This document shows positions 23,901 through 34,130 of a stretch of DNA of 64,000 nucleotides, in pieces. Source of the DNA: Lineus longissimus (lineage: Eukaryota > Nemertea > Pilidiophora > Heteronemertea > Lineidae); the NCBI RefSeq assembly GCF_910592395.1, contig NC_088310.1:1247501-1311500 (forward strand). The letters run 5' to 3'. The translations under genes and the position numbers were made by a program. Position 1 is the first letter of the stretch; each line of letters begins with the position of its first letter. The notes under the pieces were generated by a model. It searched no databases, had not been told where the DNA came from, and worked only from the letters and a program-made list of their open reading frames with translations.

Positions 23901-24479
23901 TATTTTAAGATCACGCTCACGTGTTTGTGTTTACGTTTTGGACTCGTTGTTCAGAAGGCTTGACTTGGGCTTGTGAATTGAAAATTTGTAACAATTTCCG
24001 TTTCTTTTACAGGTGTTCATGTTTAAGCATATTGACTTAATCTTTGCTTATTAATTGGCTTGACTGTGGGGTATAATATAGCCTTCGTCAAGTCACTTAC
24101 CGGGAAACATATCACGAAATGCTTAGGCCATGGGAATGATTAATCCGGTTTACCGTCCACCTCCGAGGCCTCTATCCTTCCTATTGGCTTGGTCACATTA
24201 TAGGTTCAGTATGTTTCAAAACATAACGCGGGTTGAGGATTGCTCCGAAAAAATCCTTGCTACCGCGCTCGTTCATTGGTCTGCTTTGAAGTTGTGAAGG
24301 GGAGGGCACATCCAGAAGAGATATGGTGCACTACTGTCTCATTGGCCGAAAGTCATTTCTGCAGGTAACAATATAGAGCGACGGTAAAATACACAGGCCC
24401 ATTGCGGGGAAAACATAAATGTCCTCGTTTCTCACTTTCGCTCGGATGTCTTTGAACAGGGTGACAAGTCCATGTACTA

Positions 24480-24566
24480 CAGGGTGGCCCAGAATTATTT
24501 TCCCTCACACGATGGATACACAATAGATTTCTGTTGTGCAAGGGAAAACCTTTCTAGGCCACCCTG
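24480..24566. mobile_element. 87-bp mariner-type MITE
   Basis: The left end CAGGGTGGCCCAGAATTATT and the right end (inverse CAGGGTGGCCTAGAAAGG) form imperfect terminal inverted repeats of about 28 bases, with TA on each side (24478-24479 and 24567-24568). CAGGGTG.. ends with a TA target duplication are typical of Tc1/mariner derivatives. No coding sequence. A solo related end (ctacagggtggtcagcc) occurs near 46648. Confidence 0.8.
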
Positions 24567-25100
24567 TAGAGTTTCGTGAGTTTCCTCATCAGCCTCAGGT
24601 GGGCCAATGATTTTGACAGGACCCCAGCTGGCGCCATCTGAGCTAAAAAAGTGTAACTACGCGATTACTTAAAATTAAAAATTACCCCGTCTTGGGGTTG
24701 AAATTTTCCCCCTTTTTAGGGTGGAAACGGGGTTGAACCAGTGGGACACTAATGACTGACGCTGGCGCAATCACAGCAAGTTCCCAACGAGCGAACGATC
24801 CGGCAGTCGGTCGACGAGCGGTCAATAATCTGCTTGTGCCGATCAATCGCCGATAAGCTCGCCAGAAATTCAAAGATGTCTTCTTGGTGGCCATTATGGA
24901 TTTCACAATGCATGTGATTATGAATGTGTATTACTAATACTATCCTCATCCCATGTGTAAAGGCTTAAATCAGTACCAGCGTCGTTCGGTAGAATCAAAT
25001 ATTCTCATGAAAAACGAAAGACACAGATGCGAAGAGTTTGAGCTCCGCGCCCGGCTGTTCAATGGAATTTAGCAGTTAGGTTGGCGCTTGGTCCTAATAC

Positions 25101-26314
25101 TATGGCAAGCCGTTTGCTTCAAAAAGTCGAAATGATTTATTTTCTAGTCGAAAGGATTTTTTTCTAGTCAAGATATTTTTTTTCAAGTCAAGAAAAAAAA
25201 TTTGAAATTAAATTTTTTTTTCAAGTCGAGATATTTATTTTTCTTCTCATTTAAAAGTTGAATCAATTAATAAAAATTTCACTGCGAGAAAAAAATGATT
25301 ATAAAAATAAAAATAGTGTTTGTAAAATATAATAATGATACATAATAAATACCGAAATAGTGTCGAAAGTAAAAATTTCATACTCGAGTAAAAATTTCAT
25401 ACTCGAGAAAATAATCAGTCGAGCGCTACAAAAATAAAGTCGAACATTATGACGTCATCAGTTTTTGTGTACATTGCGCGCGCCGTTCCAATTCAACACC
25501 TGGCCAGCCGCGATCAGGCCCGTGTGTCGTGTTATTCTGCAAACCCTCTATCGCGTGCAATACCTGATCGTTAGTGCCTTGCGTTAGTGCTGTGCATATG
25601 CACCAAGACCTCCGCAAAATCTTCTGCCAAAACGGAACCGGCACCGAAGTGATCGCATGCACGTATATACAGCGCACTCAGAATTCCTAGAATGTCATCT
25701 AGTAGCCTGGAGCAGTTCTCTAGTTTGTTTTGATCTAATGATTGTCTGGCCCTTTCAGATCGCCGGACCATAGCGGGACACTGACGCAGACACTCGGCAA
25801 TGTCAACAACATCGCCTCCCGCCATCTTGCATACTGTATAGGCTGGTCCCCTGCTATGTATATATGTGGGCATTAGAATGCGAAGTCAGCAAGAGAACGG
25901 CTGGGGACGAGTCTACATACTGTACACGAAAAGTGATGACATCATAATGTTCGACTTATTTTTTCTGTCTCGAATGTGTTTTTTTTGTTGAATAGGAAAT
26001 TTGTCATTTACAATAAATTTTATCGACTTGAAATTTTTTTTTTAAGAATTAGAAAAATAATCAACTGATAAGTTGTATATAAAAAAATTAATGAAAATTT
26101 TTTTTTTTTACTTAAAAAAAAATATGTATATATATTTAAAAAGTCGACTTAAAAAAAACTTGTAGAATTGAAAAAAAAATGTGTAAACTTGAAAATACTA
26201 ATCTCAACTTTTTGAAGAAATTCCTTGACTTGAAATATTTTTTCTTGACTTGAAAAAAAAAATCTCGACTTGAAAAAAATCATCTCGACTTTTTGAAGCA
26301 AACGGCTTGCCATA
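25101..26314. mobile_element. 1.2-kb DNA transposon, TAT..ATA ends, 6-bp duplication, IS3EU-like
   Basis: The terminal inverted repeat is TATGGCAAGCCGTTTGCTTC and continues AAAAAGTCGA; the right end at 26285-26314 is its exact inverse. TAATAC occurs immediately outside both ends (25095-25100 and 26315-26320), a 6-bp target duplication. Subterminal regions are AT-rich with many (t)caagtcga motifs. A second internal inverted pair (gtcgaacattatgacgtcatca near 25439 and its near-inverse near 25936) brackets a GC-richer core of about 490 bp. That core has a coding remnant on the minus strand (25447-25825). The IS3EU superfamily assignment rests on TAY..RTA ends plus the 6-bp duplication, recalled rather than searched. 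Confidence 0.75.
25447..25825 (-). pseudogene. Coding remnant inside the transposon (possible transposase N-terminus)
   Basis: From an ATG at 25825 in a CAAGATGGCGG context, an 84-residue open frame runs to 25571. It starts MAGGDVVDIAECLRQC, is predicted mostly helical and ends HSTNARH. A different frame continues to 25447 with coding-like composition (DQVLHAIEGLQ, then HGPDRGWPGVELERR). The two halves look like one protein broken by a frameshift. The GRPxxxI/L-x-x-x-Q/R-like stretch after a helical N-terminal region resembles the segment before the integrase-like core of some eukaryotic DDE transposases. No catalytic core is present. It could instead be a captured host exon; I do not recognise it with certainty. 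Confidence 0.4.
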
Positions 26315-26352
26315 TAATACTGCCAATGATTTAAACTTACTGAAGGAGATAA

Positions 26353-27308
26353 TAGGCCATGGGACGAGTGGCAAAAATGTGTCTAGAAAAAGGATTCCGT
26401 TTGACAAATTAGCGGGCAAATTGAAAACAGTCGTTTTTGGGTAATATGGTGGTGCTGATTTCAAAAATCAATTTTTCTCCCGCGTAAAGTTGCACATTAA
26501 GTCAGAAATGAGACCCTTAATAGGGCCTAATGGTCCCAAAGTAGGGGTCAAAAAGTTGATGTCATCGAAACATGTCAACATGGGTATCAAAATGAAGGTC
26601 TATGGGGGTACTTTAACATTGCATAGTTTTTGGCCCCCTTAACGAACCGTGGGACCCCCCAGGGAGGGTGAAAAAGGGTAAAAGTGGTAACTTTGACCCT
26701 GTCCCACGATCTTCATAGGGACTATAAATGGATAAAAACTGTTTTATTTGACAGTAATCGTATAGACCTTCAAAATGATACCCATGACAACACTCTCGGG
26801 GTAAGGGTTGCCGAGATAGTAATTTTGACCCCTTTTTTGGCTACAAATTTAAGATCTCGAAAACCTTTTGCCCAAGGGTGTCGTCATGGGTATCTATGAA
26901 AAGGTCTATGTGAGTACTGTCGAATAAAACAGTTTTTATCCACATGCGGTGCCCATGAAGCTCATGGGAGGCGGTCAAATTTACCACTTTTGCCCTTTTT
27001 GACCCTCCCTGGGGGGTCCCACGGTTCGTCAGTCGGACCAAAAACTATGCAATGTTAAAGTACCCCCATAGACCTTCATTTTGATACCCATGTTGACATG
27101 TTTCGATGACATCAACTTTTTGACCCCTAATTTGGGACCATTAGGCCCTATTAAGGGTCTCATTTCTGTCTTAATGTGCAACTTTACGCGAGAGAAAAAT
27201 TGATTTTTGAAATCAGCACCCCCATATTACCCAAAAACGACTGTTTTCAATTTGCCCGCTAATTTGTCAAACGGAACTTCACATTTTTCACACTCGTCCC
27301 ATGGCCTA
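26353..27308. mobile_element. 956-bp near-perfect palindrome (foldback element)
   Basis: The left half starts TAGGCCATGGGACGAGTG and the right half ends with its inverse. The arms are complementary along most of about 450 bases, including ttgcacattaagtcagaaatga against its inverse and the pair agggagggtgaaaaagggtaaa / ttgccctttttgaccctccct. The centre near 26800-26860 is less symmetric. ATAA lies outside both ends (26349-26352 and 27309-27312), a possible 4-bp target duplication. The open frames inside are by-products of the repeat. It inserted 38 bases from the end of the neighbouring element. The superfamily is unknown. Confidence 0.75.
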
Positions 27309-28196
27309 ATAACGCTTAGTTGAGCTAACGCTGGTTTTTGTTTCTTACTCGATTATGGCTCGGTGAGCTATTTAACAATTAAGGGCTGGACTGGTGCGAG
27401 ATTTCGTGCCATCCTCCCGGTCACCCATCTTAAGATTCATGTCTGTATCGTCTCCCATCCTGTCCATATATCGCAGCTCATTTAGAAGATACTTTAAATC
27501 GATGAGATGTAAAATATTGATGGTCGAGATGTAGCTTTGATGTCCCTGCAAGCGAACAGTAGGTTTAGCCAAGAACCAAGTAGATGACGCCATATCTTCT
27601 CCATTTGTTATTATTTTTTGATGGTCTCGGAAACATAAAGCATTCGCTTCCTTTTATTTTTCCAGATATGCAATGACCTGCGTTCCTCCTATTCAGATTC
27701 ATGTGGTGGGCAGATGTGACTTTATTACGGGATGTCTTGCATTGTCCTTTCCATTTTGTCTGCAATTAAAGGAGCGTATATTTCGTAAGGTTAGACACAC
27801 AAGGGTCGGACCGCGCGCAATAAAGTCCGCTCTAAAACGAGCTCCTCACCTTGGCCCGAAGGAATATCACCTTATATACTTTACTCTGCTCCAGCCTAAA
27901 GCAATTGCCGTGATTCACCCGAAGTTGACAGATAGGAGAGACCCCTGTCGGCGGCATCGTGTAATTTAAGCCGACCTACCTGGCTCTTGCCTGGAAGATG
28001 CTAGCAGCCACTGTAAAGTCAATGACCAGGTGGGCACATGCACCTATCAAAGGATGTTCAGAAGTGCGCCCTCTAAATAAGCTCACAAACAGGCATACAG
28101 CGTGCATCCTGGAGTAATCTGCTCTTTGATTTTCACTTTTGGATTTTCACTTTTATTAATTGTCTTTTCGTCCTTCGGAAGAAATTTCAAACCTAC

Positions 28197-28292
28197 CTTG
28201 TAACTCACTTTAAGACCAGTACCACTTAAGTCGATTTTGAAGTTTCCGGTCCGTTTTGGGTGAGCTGACGCCGCTATTCCATATCCAGGCAA
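28197..28292 (-). CDS. GON-domain exon, C-terminal half (partial)
   Basis: Minus-strand frame containing YGIAASAHPKRTGNFKIDL then SGTGLKVSYK, ending at a GTAGGT donor. The block G-x-F-x-I-D/N-L-x-G-T-G-L is the signature of the second half of the GON domain, best known at the C-terminus of the ADAMTS9/ADAMTS20/GON-1 proteases. The preceding GYG..SA stretch aligns with the AGDCYSAAKCP region of human ADAMTS9 as I recall it. The acceptor is unclear: the run before it is A-rich. The last part of the domain (tryptophan and CGGYCG region) was not found downstream. It is either part of a real gene with the 28920-29614 exon or a remnant. Confidence 0.55.
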
Positions 28293-28428
28293 CCTTTTTT
28301 TTTCTTTCGGGAAAACCGTTGTATTTTGACAAATTTTGGTTTCTTGCCGATTGGTAAAACTTTTATCTACAGAGACGTGAATGAAAAATATGATAATAAA
28401 GTTTATGGCTCCGGTACAGCTGCAGTGC

Positions 28429-28600
28429 GCCGGTTTAGAAGTAAAAAATGTCCCGCCGGAATGTATCCCGTTCTATTGTATTCTGACGGATTCGTGGTAT
28501 GGTATAATGACATTGACTGGCTAAAGCGCATGAACAGAATCCTTTGTTTCCCGGAACTTTTCGATCCTATAGGACATTTTGGACTTCTACACGGGCTCAT
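28429..28600 (+). repeat. Dispersed ~160-bp repeat, copy 1
   Basis: Aligns with 62821-62977: gccggt(t/g)ta(a)aagtaaaaa, then (g)tgtccc, tctattgtattctg, aagcgcat, agaatcctttgtt(t)cccgga, cctaggacatttt and acttctacac occur in the same order and orientation. Identity is perhaps two thirds overall, with small gaps. The 93-codon open frame at 28326-28607 covers this copy, but the second copy does not keep that frame, so I do not annotate it as coding. Confidence 0.65.
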
Positions 28601-28919
28601 CCTATAGAGCATGCATGCTCATCCCCCTTCCCGACTGGTCCCCGGTCATTCTGCACTTAAGTCAATCACTTAGTCCAGAACACCTCCGGCTCTCAAGGGT
28701 TAAATTTTATTTGAAAAATCGCACTTTTCAACCTAACCGACCACACTGATGATGGAGCGAATTCCCTTCACACCCTCTTAAAAAAAGACACGCTCCGAGG
28801 TCTTGTATAGACCTGACATTAAATTGGATGGTCTATGACGGTTGCATGCGTTGCAGATGTCAGTTTTTCACTCATTAATCGCCGATAACGGAAGCTAACC
28901 AACACATACTTTCCCATAA

Positions 28920-29614
28920 TTTGGTACTCCGATTTGAATCTTTTTAAATGTGACCATGCAGCCGAAGTCCCATGTCCCGCCATTGTGGTGACGCTTCTCG
29001 AACTTTGACCAGTTCTTTTTTTTTAATGTAACGAATGTCTTGAACTTTAAACAATAGACATTCAATGGTTTATCCCAGCTTCCCAACGGATAAATCACGT
29101 TGTTCCCGGTCTTCAATTTGCGTTTAGATCTACAGATATCGTTGCATGATTTTGGCAACTTCAACCCGCGAAATGTGTAAGGGTTGCAGTGCGTTTTACG
29201 AGGCTTGCGCGGGTTCCCCCATGGGTAAACTACGTAGTACCCAAGCTTAGCTTTTCTGTTCCACTTCCGAATATCTTTACATGATTTCGGCAACTGAAGC
29301 GCCTTCAGGCGGTAAACATTGCATCTTTGATCTCGACGTGTGATTTTGGACAACAACGATTTCTGTCCTCGGTACCTTCCGAACTGGCAGTGGATAATTC
29401 CCAGTTGAATAAAGCAAATGCTCATGAATGTCTGGAATGGGTCGGCAAGTCCCCAGTGTAAATAACTTACGGCGCAGAATAGCCGACTTCGGACATAAAA
29501 TCGCTGATGTTCTCTGTCGTCGTGGTGGAGGCGTACTAGGCCTGTGCGATGCTGAATGCATTCGAGGCCAAAGCCAGGTAATGGAGTGTGACCAACAGCT
29601 CCGATCGCCATCAC
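28920..29614 (-). CDS. GON-domain exon with tandemly repeated N-terminal half (partial)
   Basis: Open frame of 239 codons on the minus strand, about 232 before a GTATGT donor at 28919. Residues 98-142 and 143-187 are two 45-residue copies of one unit: each has LPKSC(K/N)DI about 14 residues after a Cys, then GYYVVYPWG or GNNVIYPLG. The third stretch continues VYCLKFKTFVTL..NWSKF.KR and TWDFGCMVTFKKIQI. SC-x-[DE]-I, a G-x-Y-x-[IV] strand, VYC, then YV-L..N-x-x-x-x-x-KR and FxKI is the order of the GON domain of ADAMTS9/20. No protease or thrombospondin modules are seen nearby. The true start of the exon is unknown; a CAG acceptor near 29431 is possible. Alternatively it is a decaying duplicate. 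Confidence 0.55.
29054..29323 (-). repeat. Two tandem 135-bp units inside the GON exon
   Basis: Period 135 bp (45 codons): Cys98/Cys143/Cys188 and Cys112/Cys157 are exactly 45 residues apart. The DNA is still similar, for example plus-strand atatcgttgcatgattttgg at about 29136 against atatctttacatgatttcgg at about 29271. This points to a fairly recent in-frame duplication rather than two old domains. Confidence 0.75.
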
Positions 29615-30181
29615 GAAATATTCAAATATTTAAAAGCGATGATCCGAAAGTGATCAGAGAAACAACGAAATCGAGATAGCCGGCAGCCTGTTCAAAGATA
29701 CCACAGCATGCAAAAGTGTCGTCTTTGGTTGTTAGCGTTCCAATTATGTCGGAAAGAATCAGTAAAATAGAAACTAATCAGATTTAAAGAGAGCCTCAGT
29801 ACTGGGCATAGACTATCCAGAATCTTTAGACGCTGTGTGCAAATCCGTCTGATGGGGTAGATAGTCTGGATGACACAGCCTGACCAGCCACATCTAAAAC
29901 ACAATGCCGGTGACCTGATGTAACAGCCACACGTGAACCTGTCCAAGATTGAAATACTACCGGTAAACCTGGTCAGAAATGCACCGCCTCTTACAAACCG
30001 GTCGTTTATGTTGTACATATTGCATACCATTACAATTTCCAACGGAATCACCCTGTTACATGAAAATGGCCAAAGATGCCGTGTGAATGGTGGAACTGGG
30101 TTGAAATCATCTTGACAAACAAGGCTCCGAGGTCAAAACGTCTCTTCAGCGATGTCCTGGGGATTCTGCATGGACGGTGTT

Positions 30182-30325
30182 AAAGCGCGGTTTTAGTCGC
30201 TGCAACGTACGACTGAGCCATAACAACATAACGACTGAGTGCAATTTAACTAATCGCAGGTCGCATTTGAGGAGAGTCACGTTATATGGCTCAGTCGCAG
30301 GTCGCACTGACAAAAATCGCTCGTT
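30182..30325. repeat. ~145-bp imperfect inverted repeat (MITE-like)
   Basis: The left arm agcgcggttttagtcgctgc, then cgtacgactgagccata, pairs imperfectly with the right arm tatggctcagtcgcaggtcg, then cactgacaaaaatcgctcgt. GACTGAGCCATA and its inverse match perfectly. No clear target duplication was found, so its element status is uncertain. Confidence 0.5.
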
Positions 30326-33300
30326 TGCGCACGCGGCACTTACGCTGACGTTAGTTTACTATACTTTTCTATAACCCTGACTCCACGACTGATAAGTGAA
30401 TCAAATGGGGAAGTGGCTATCCTTTGATGAACGGCAACTATGGCCGAGAAGCTGCAACTCGAGCCGAGGAGCCCCGCGTGCGAGACAATGATCACGCTCG
30501 TTTCAATCGACAGAAACATGATAAATCGCTAAGTATCGTGCTTAACAAAGCCATTGGGGTAAAGTTAAATGAAATTAATATTATTATTGACGCTTCCAGC
30601 AACAGGAATTGACAATTGGACTTATTGTTTTGTCCAAAACGACTGATACGTAATGAACAATTGGTCTTCAAATAATTCCAATGTTGAATAATTGCGATCA
30701 TTTATATAACCATAATTTCATGCAGCACGTAAAAAAGCAGTGAGAAGAATGAACCTTTGTTTAATTTTGAATAATTCTAGTTTTATGTATGCCATATATT
30801 GATCAGGTCAGAGGATAAAGAGTAACTGCCGCCTTGTTCATTACACATCAATGTGTGCTCTGCCGCCTCCAACTTTACAGATATACAGACGAGTTCAGCG
30901 CTCTGTGCTTCCTTTTCGGTGTGAATGATCGCAACGTACAGCAAAATGAATCTAAAGCCAAAGTGATTGACCCCCCCCCCCCCCCCCCCCACCCCGCCCC
31001 AATGCCACCGTGCTGACATGGCGTATAGGGGTACCTATATCAGTCACTTTACGAACAATATATTCGCTACGACAGTCTCCTGGCTTAGTACTCCTTTAAA
31101 CATGTAGAAATGAGGAAGATTCACCAGTCAAACTCGAGCAAATCAATAATCTATATGAATGGGGCGGTGCAGCGATGACTACGCCACCGGTGGACACATT
31201 CCACATTGCTTCCCTGATACTGTACACTACAGTACTATACAGTTCATTTCCTCATCCTGAACGTCTTCCTCTACCGGGCGAGGCGATGCCAGTCCACCGC
31301 GTCCGATACCCCGATACTTACTGTCATCTCTGCCCTTGCCAACAGGAGTGCCCCTAGTCTCTTAAGTGAACTTCCTCTATATTGAGTTCACGCGGCCTTT
31401 CCTGGGATGCTCTGTAAGCCAAGAGACTGATTGACGGTACAACGCTACGCCATTACCATGCTGTGAGAATTGAACACATTACGCCGGATCATCATGGGCA
31501 GCTGTGGGGAACAGGGATTTCGAAATTATGCTGTCACACGCCCGGGTCACACGCCCCGACGGTACAACTTAGGTGGGCTCTAAACCAGCAATAGCTCCTG
31601 GTGAACGAACGTATAAAGCGTTTCGAATTGAACAGTTAGGATATAAGTCTCAAATAATCGAATCGCTCATTTACTGGCAGCTATATCAACAATGATATCA
31701 AAGAATCGGTCGGCTACTGTTATCATCAGTCGATGTGACCCCGCCCCGGGCGCGTGGGATAGGTAAGACAGCAGTTACAAACATTCAACCATACACACGC
31801 TATAATCAGAGTCTTTCTATACAATATAAAGACTCTGCTATAATCGAGTGGCAAAACGAGTGGATGGAAATTCATTAATATGGTTAGATTAGGGAAAGAG
31901 CAGTTATACATCCATCTATGTTGGCAGAGAACAATCTGGTCCGAGCAACACGATGTTGATTAAAATGTCATTTCAATGGGGAAGGTGTTGCAGCTGTTAT
32001 TATATGTGTACGGGCGGCAGGATATAGCAGATGACACTGGAATCATTTTAAACAGTAAATGTAATAAATTCGACTAATTCAATTCAACCTCAAAATTGGT
32101 CGTGAAGTAGATTTGACTCTCCAAGGAGGTTTGTCATTACCCGTGTTCTCCTTTTAACATGAAATACGCCGATTTTATTTCTGATACAACATGAAGGACC
32201 TTTCTGGTAGAGAATTCAATACCGAAACCAGGAATACGGGAGTAAGTAAAGGTTATTGCAAACTGAAGAATATAAAATGGAAGGAAGTAACCTTACTGGC
32301 AAATAATGTGCTGCACAGATCCGATGATATCATTCGACCACTGAATCGTTCGGTCTCGTTCATCCTTTTAGTCGTCCAGTATCATAACCAAGCACTTCAG
32401 AAACCCCAGACAGCGGAAGCCGATGCGAGACAGTCGTGACGAATTCAGTGGTGATGACAGAGTGCAGCGGGTGCACTTCAAAGATTCATTGATCTGGTGT
32501 TGAAATTGCTGCAATCGGACTACATTTTTCCGCAGTGTACATTAGAATGGAAGACAGGAAAGGAGGTGGGAGGACGGTTCAAGTTGATACAGAATACGCA
32601 AATGAAACTGAATAGTATAAGGAAAATTCCGGGCTTTCGAGTATAATGGGGGAAAGCATGGTAAGTGCCGCTTTTGTCTCATAAATTTTTGCTTCAAATT
32701 TAAATAGTCTTTGTCGACATTGACGTACTTTTAGTGTGCAAAAACGCTGGTTTGGGGAAAAATCTCATATTGAGAGCTTCTTCTGGCGATGACCTGTACA
32801 TTCACCTGAAATTAGTCAAACTCAGGCTGTCATCTTGGGAACAGCCGATGAAAACTTCCTTCGTCAAAATGATTTACAGTCATTAAAAATAACGGAACTG
32901 CATCGACTGCCACACTAACGTCTTCCGTCAGCGGTGTAGCCTACAACTGACAGCTACACAGACAATTCTCTTCAACAATGTACAATCATCTGTCACAGTA
33001 GCTGAACTGCCTTCTATGCAGCCGTGGGGCTTCCTTCAGCATTCATCAGTTAGATCTGTGGTCGAATTGCCAACTAGGCCATATACAGTCAAAACGTCAG
33101 CAAAGAAATAAACTGAGCTGACATCTATACCTTCCAAACTTCCTTCATCTAGGCAGTCAACCCTTCCTTCGCCAATTTCAGTCAGCAATTCGACCTTTTA
33201 TACGCTGTAAACTCATAGGAGACATTTTAATGCCTCGCAATCTTCGGATGTTGCGACGTTCTGTCGGGAACCAAGTGGAAATAATCCTCGAGAAAGAAGA

Positions 33301-34022
33301 CGTGTGGTCTCTGCTGAACCTTGACAACTTTGATGTTTTACCTATTCATGTACATTGAAAGAGCAAATATTCAAATGATATTAGCAAAACACACCCATGT
33401 CACTAGTCCATCTCACGAGAACTTGTATTGCCCGAAAGAAAAGCCTAAAATATATATGGCTGGGAAGAGTTGTCAGAAATGGTCCCATGATTGTTCTTAA
33501 TGCTTTGTTTGATTCCAGCAAAGTAAGTATTTATAGATACTTCGGACTTCAACTATTTGGATAAAATACGACATCTTGTTTTAACTGCCATTATATTTCT
33601 CTGAGTTTATGAAATCACCGAAAACCCGAGAGAAATTGTCACGTGAAATGGACTAATGTCATTACATGTATGTATGTAACACTGATCATTTAATAGATAA
33701 ATCAATCATGATTTGCATTAAGTAGCTTACTCTGTCACTGTCTATTAATATCAAGTTCTCGACTAATGCAATTTGTATGTTTCAATCATGTTGACGATGC
33801 TGTAGATTGATATCCCAACAGCGGAGAAGTTATTAAGCTATCTACCCCCAGGAAGTGCAACATGGACTAATGGCGAACGAGGTTTTCACAGATGAACCAA
33901 TACATTGACTTCCCATTAATTTTCTGCGCCAGTGGCTAGTTTATTTACGCAATAATTCCTAACATTCCGAGTAAAGCACATCATTGTGACCATATTAGAT
34001 TATTCTTATTTATTTATTTCAG
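30326..34022. other. Intergenic / 5' leader region of stum; no coding exon recognised
   Basis: Contains a C20 run at 30971-30990 and a small AGAGTCTTT..AAAGACTCT hairpin near 31810. Two good plus-strand donors occur (AGCATG|GTAAGTGC at 32661 and GCAAA|GTAAGTAT, GT at 33523), either of which could end a non-coding 5' exon spliced to the acceptor at 34022. I see no domain-bearing open frame. Confidence 0.45.
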
Positions 34023-34130
34023 GTCTGGGAGGCCGCAATCCAAGATGGCCGACGTCACCACATCACGTGATGGTCGCCGCGGAAACGTAAGAGCGTTTAC
34101 ATGTTCTGATCGTTGGCGAATTCATCAGAG
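34023..34130 (+). promoter_or_regulatory. 5' leader of stum with CAAGATGGCCG / CGTCAC motifs
   Basis: Starts after a good acceptor (tatttatttcag) and contains CAAGATGGCCGACGTCACC, i.e. a YY1-type initiator motif next to a CRE half-site, then CACGTG (an E-box). Such YY1 motifs usually lie just downstream of a TATA-less start site. This may therefore be the start of transcription itself rather than an internal exon. Both readings fit the sequence. Confidence 0.4.

Noticed and set aside
24682-24949. Minus-strand frames with QEDIFEFLASLSAID or KTSLNFWRAYRRLIG
   Set aside because: Two overlapping frames look equally protein-like and neither matches a family I know; no splice context.
26684-27041. 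Two open frames sharing WIKTVLFDS on opposite strands
   Set aside because: Mirror images produced by the 956-bp palindrome; not independent genes.
27372-27765. Minus-strand frames that might be the end of the GON gene
   Set aside because: They lack the tryptophan and CGGYCG-type features expected for the last part of the domain.
29692-30051. 119-codon Cys-containing minus-strand frame upstream of the GON exon
   Set aside because: No repeat or domain similarity to the GON units; could be an exon, but nothing supports it.
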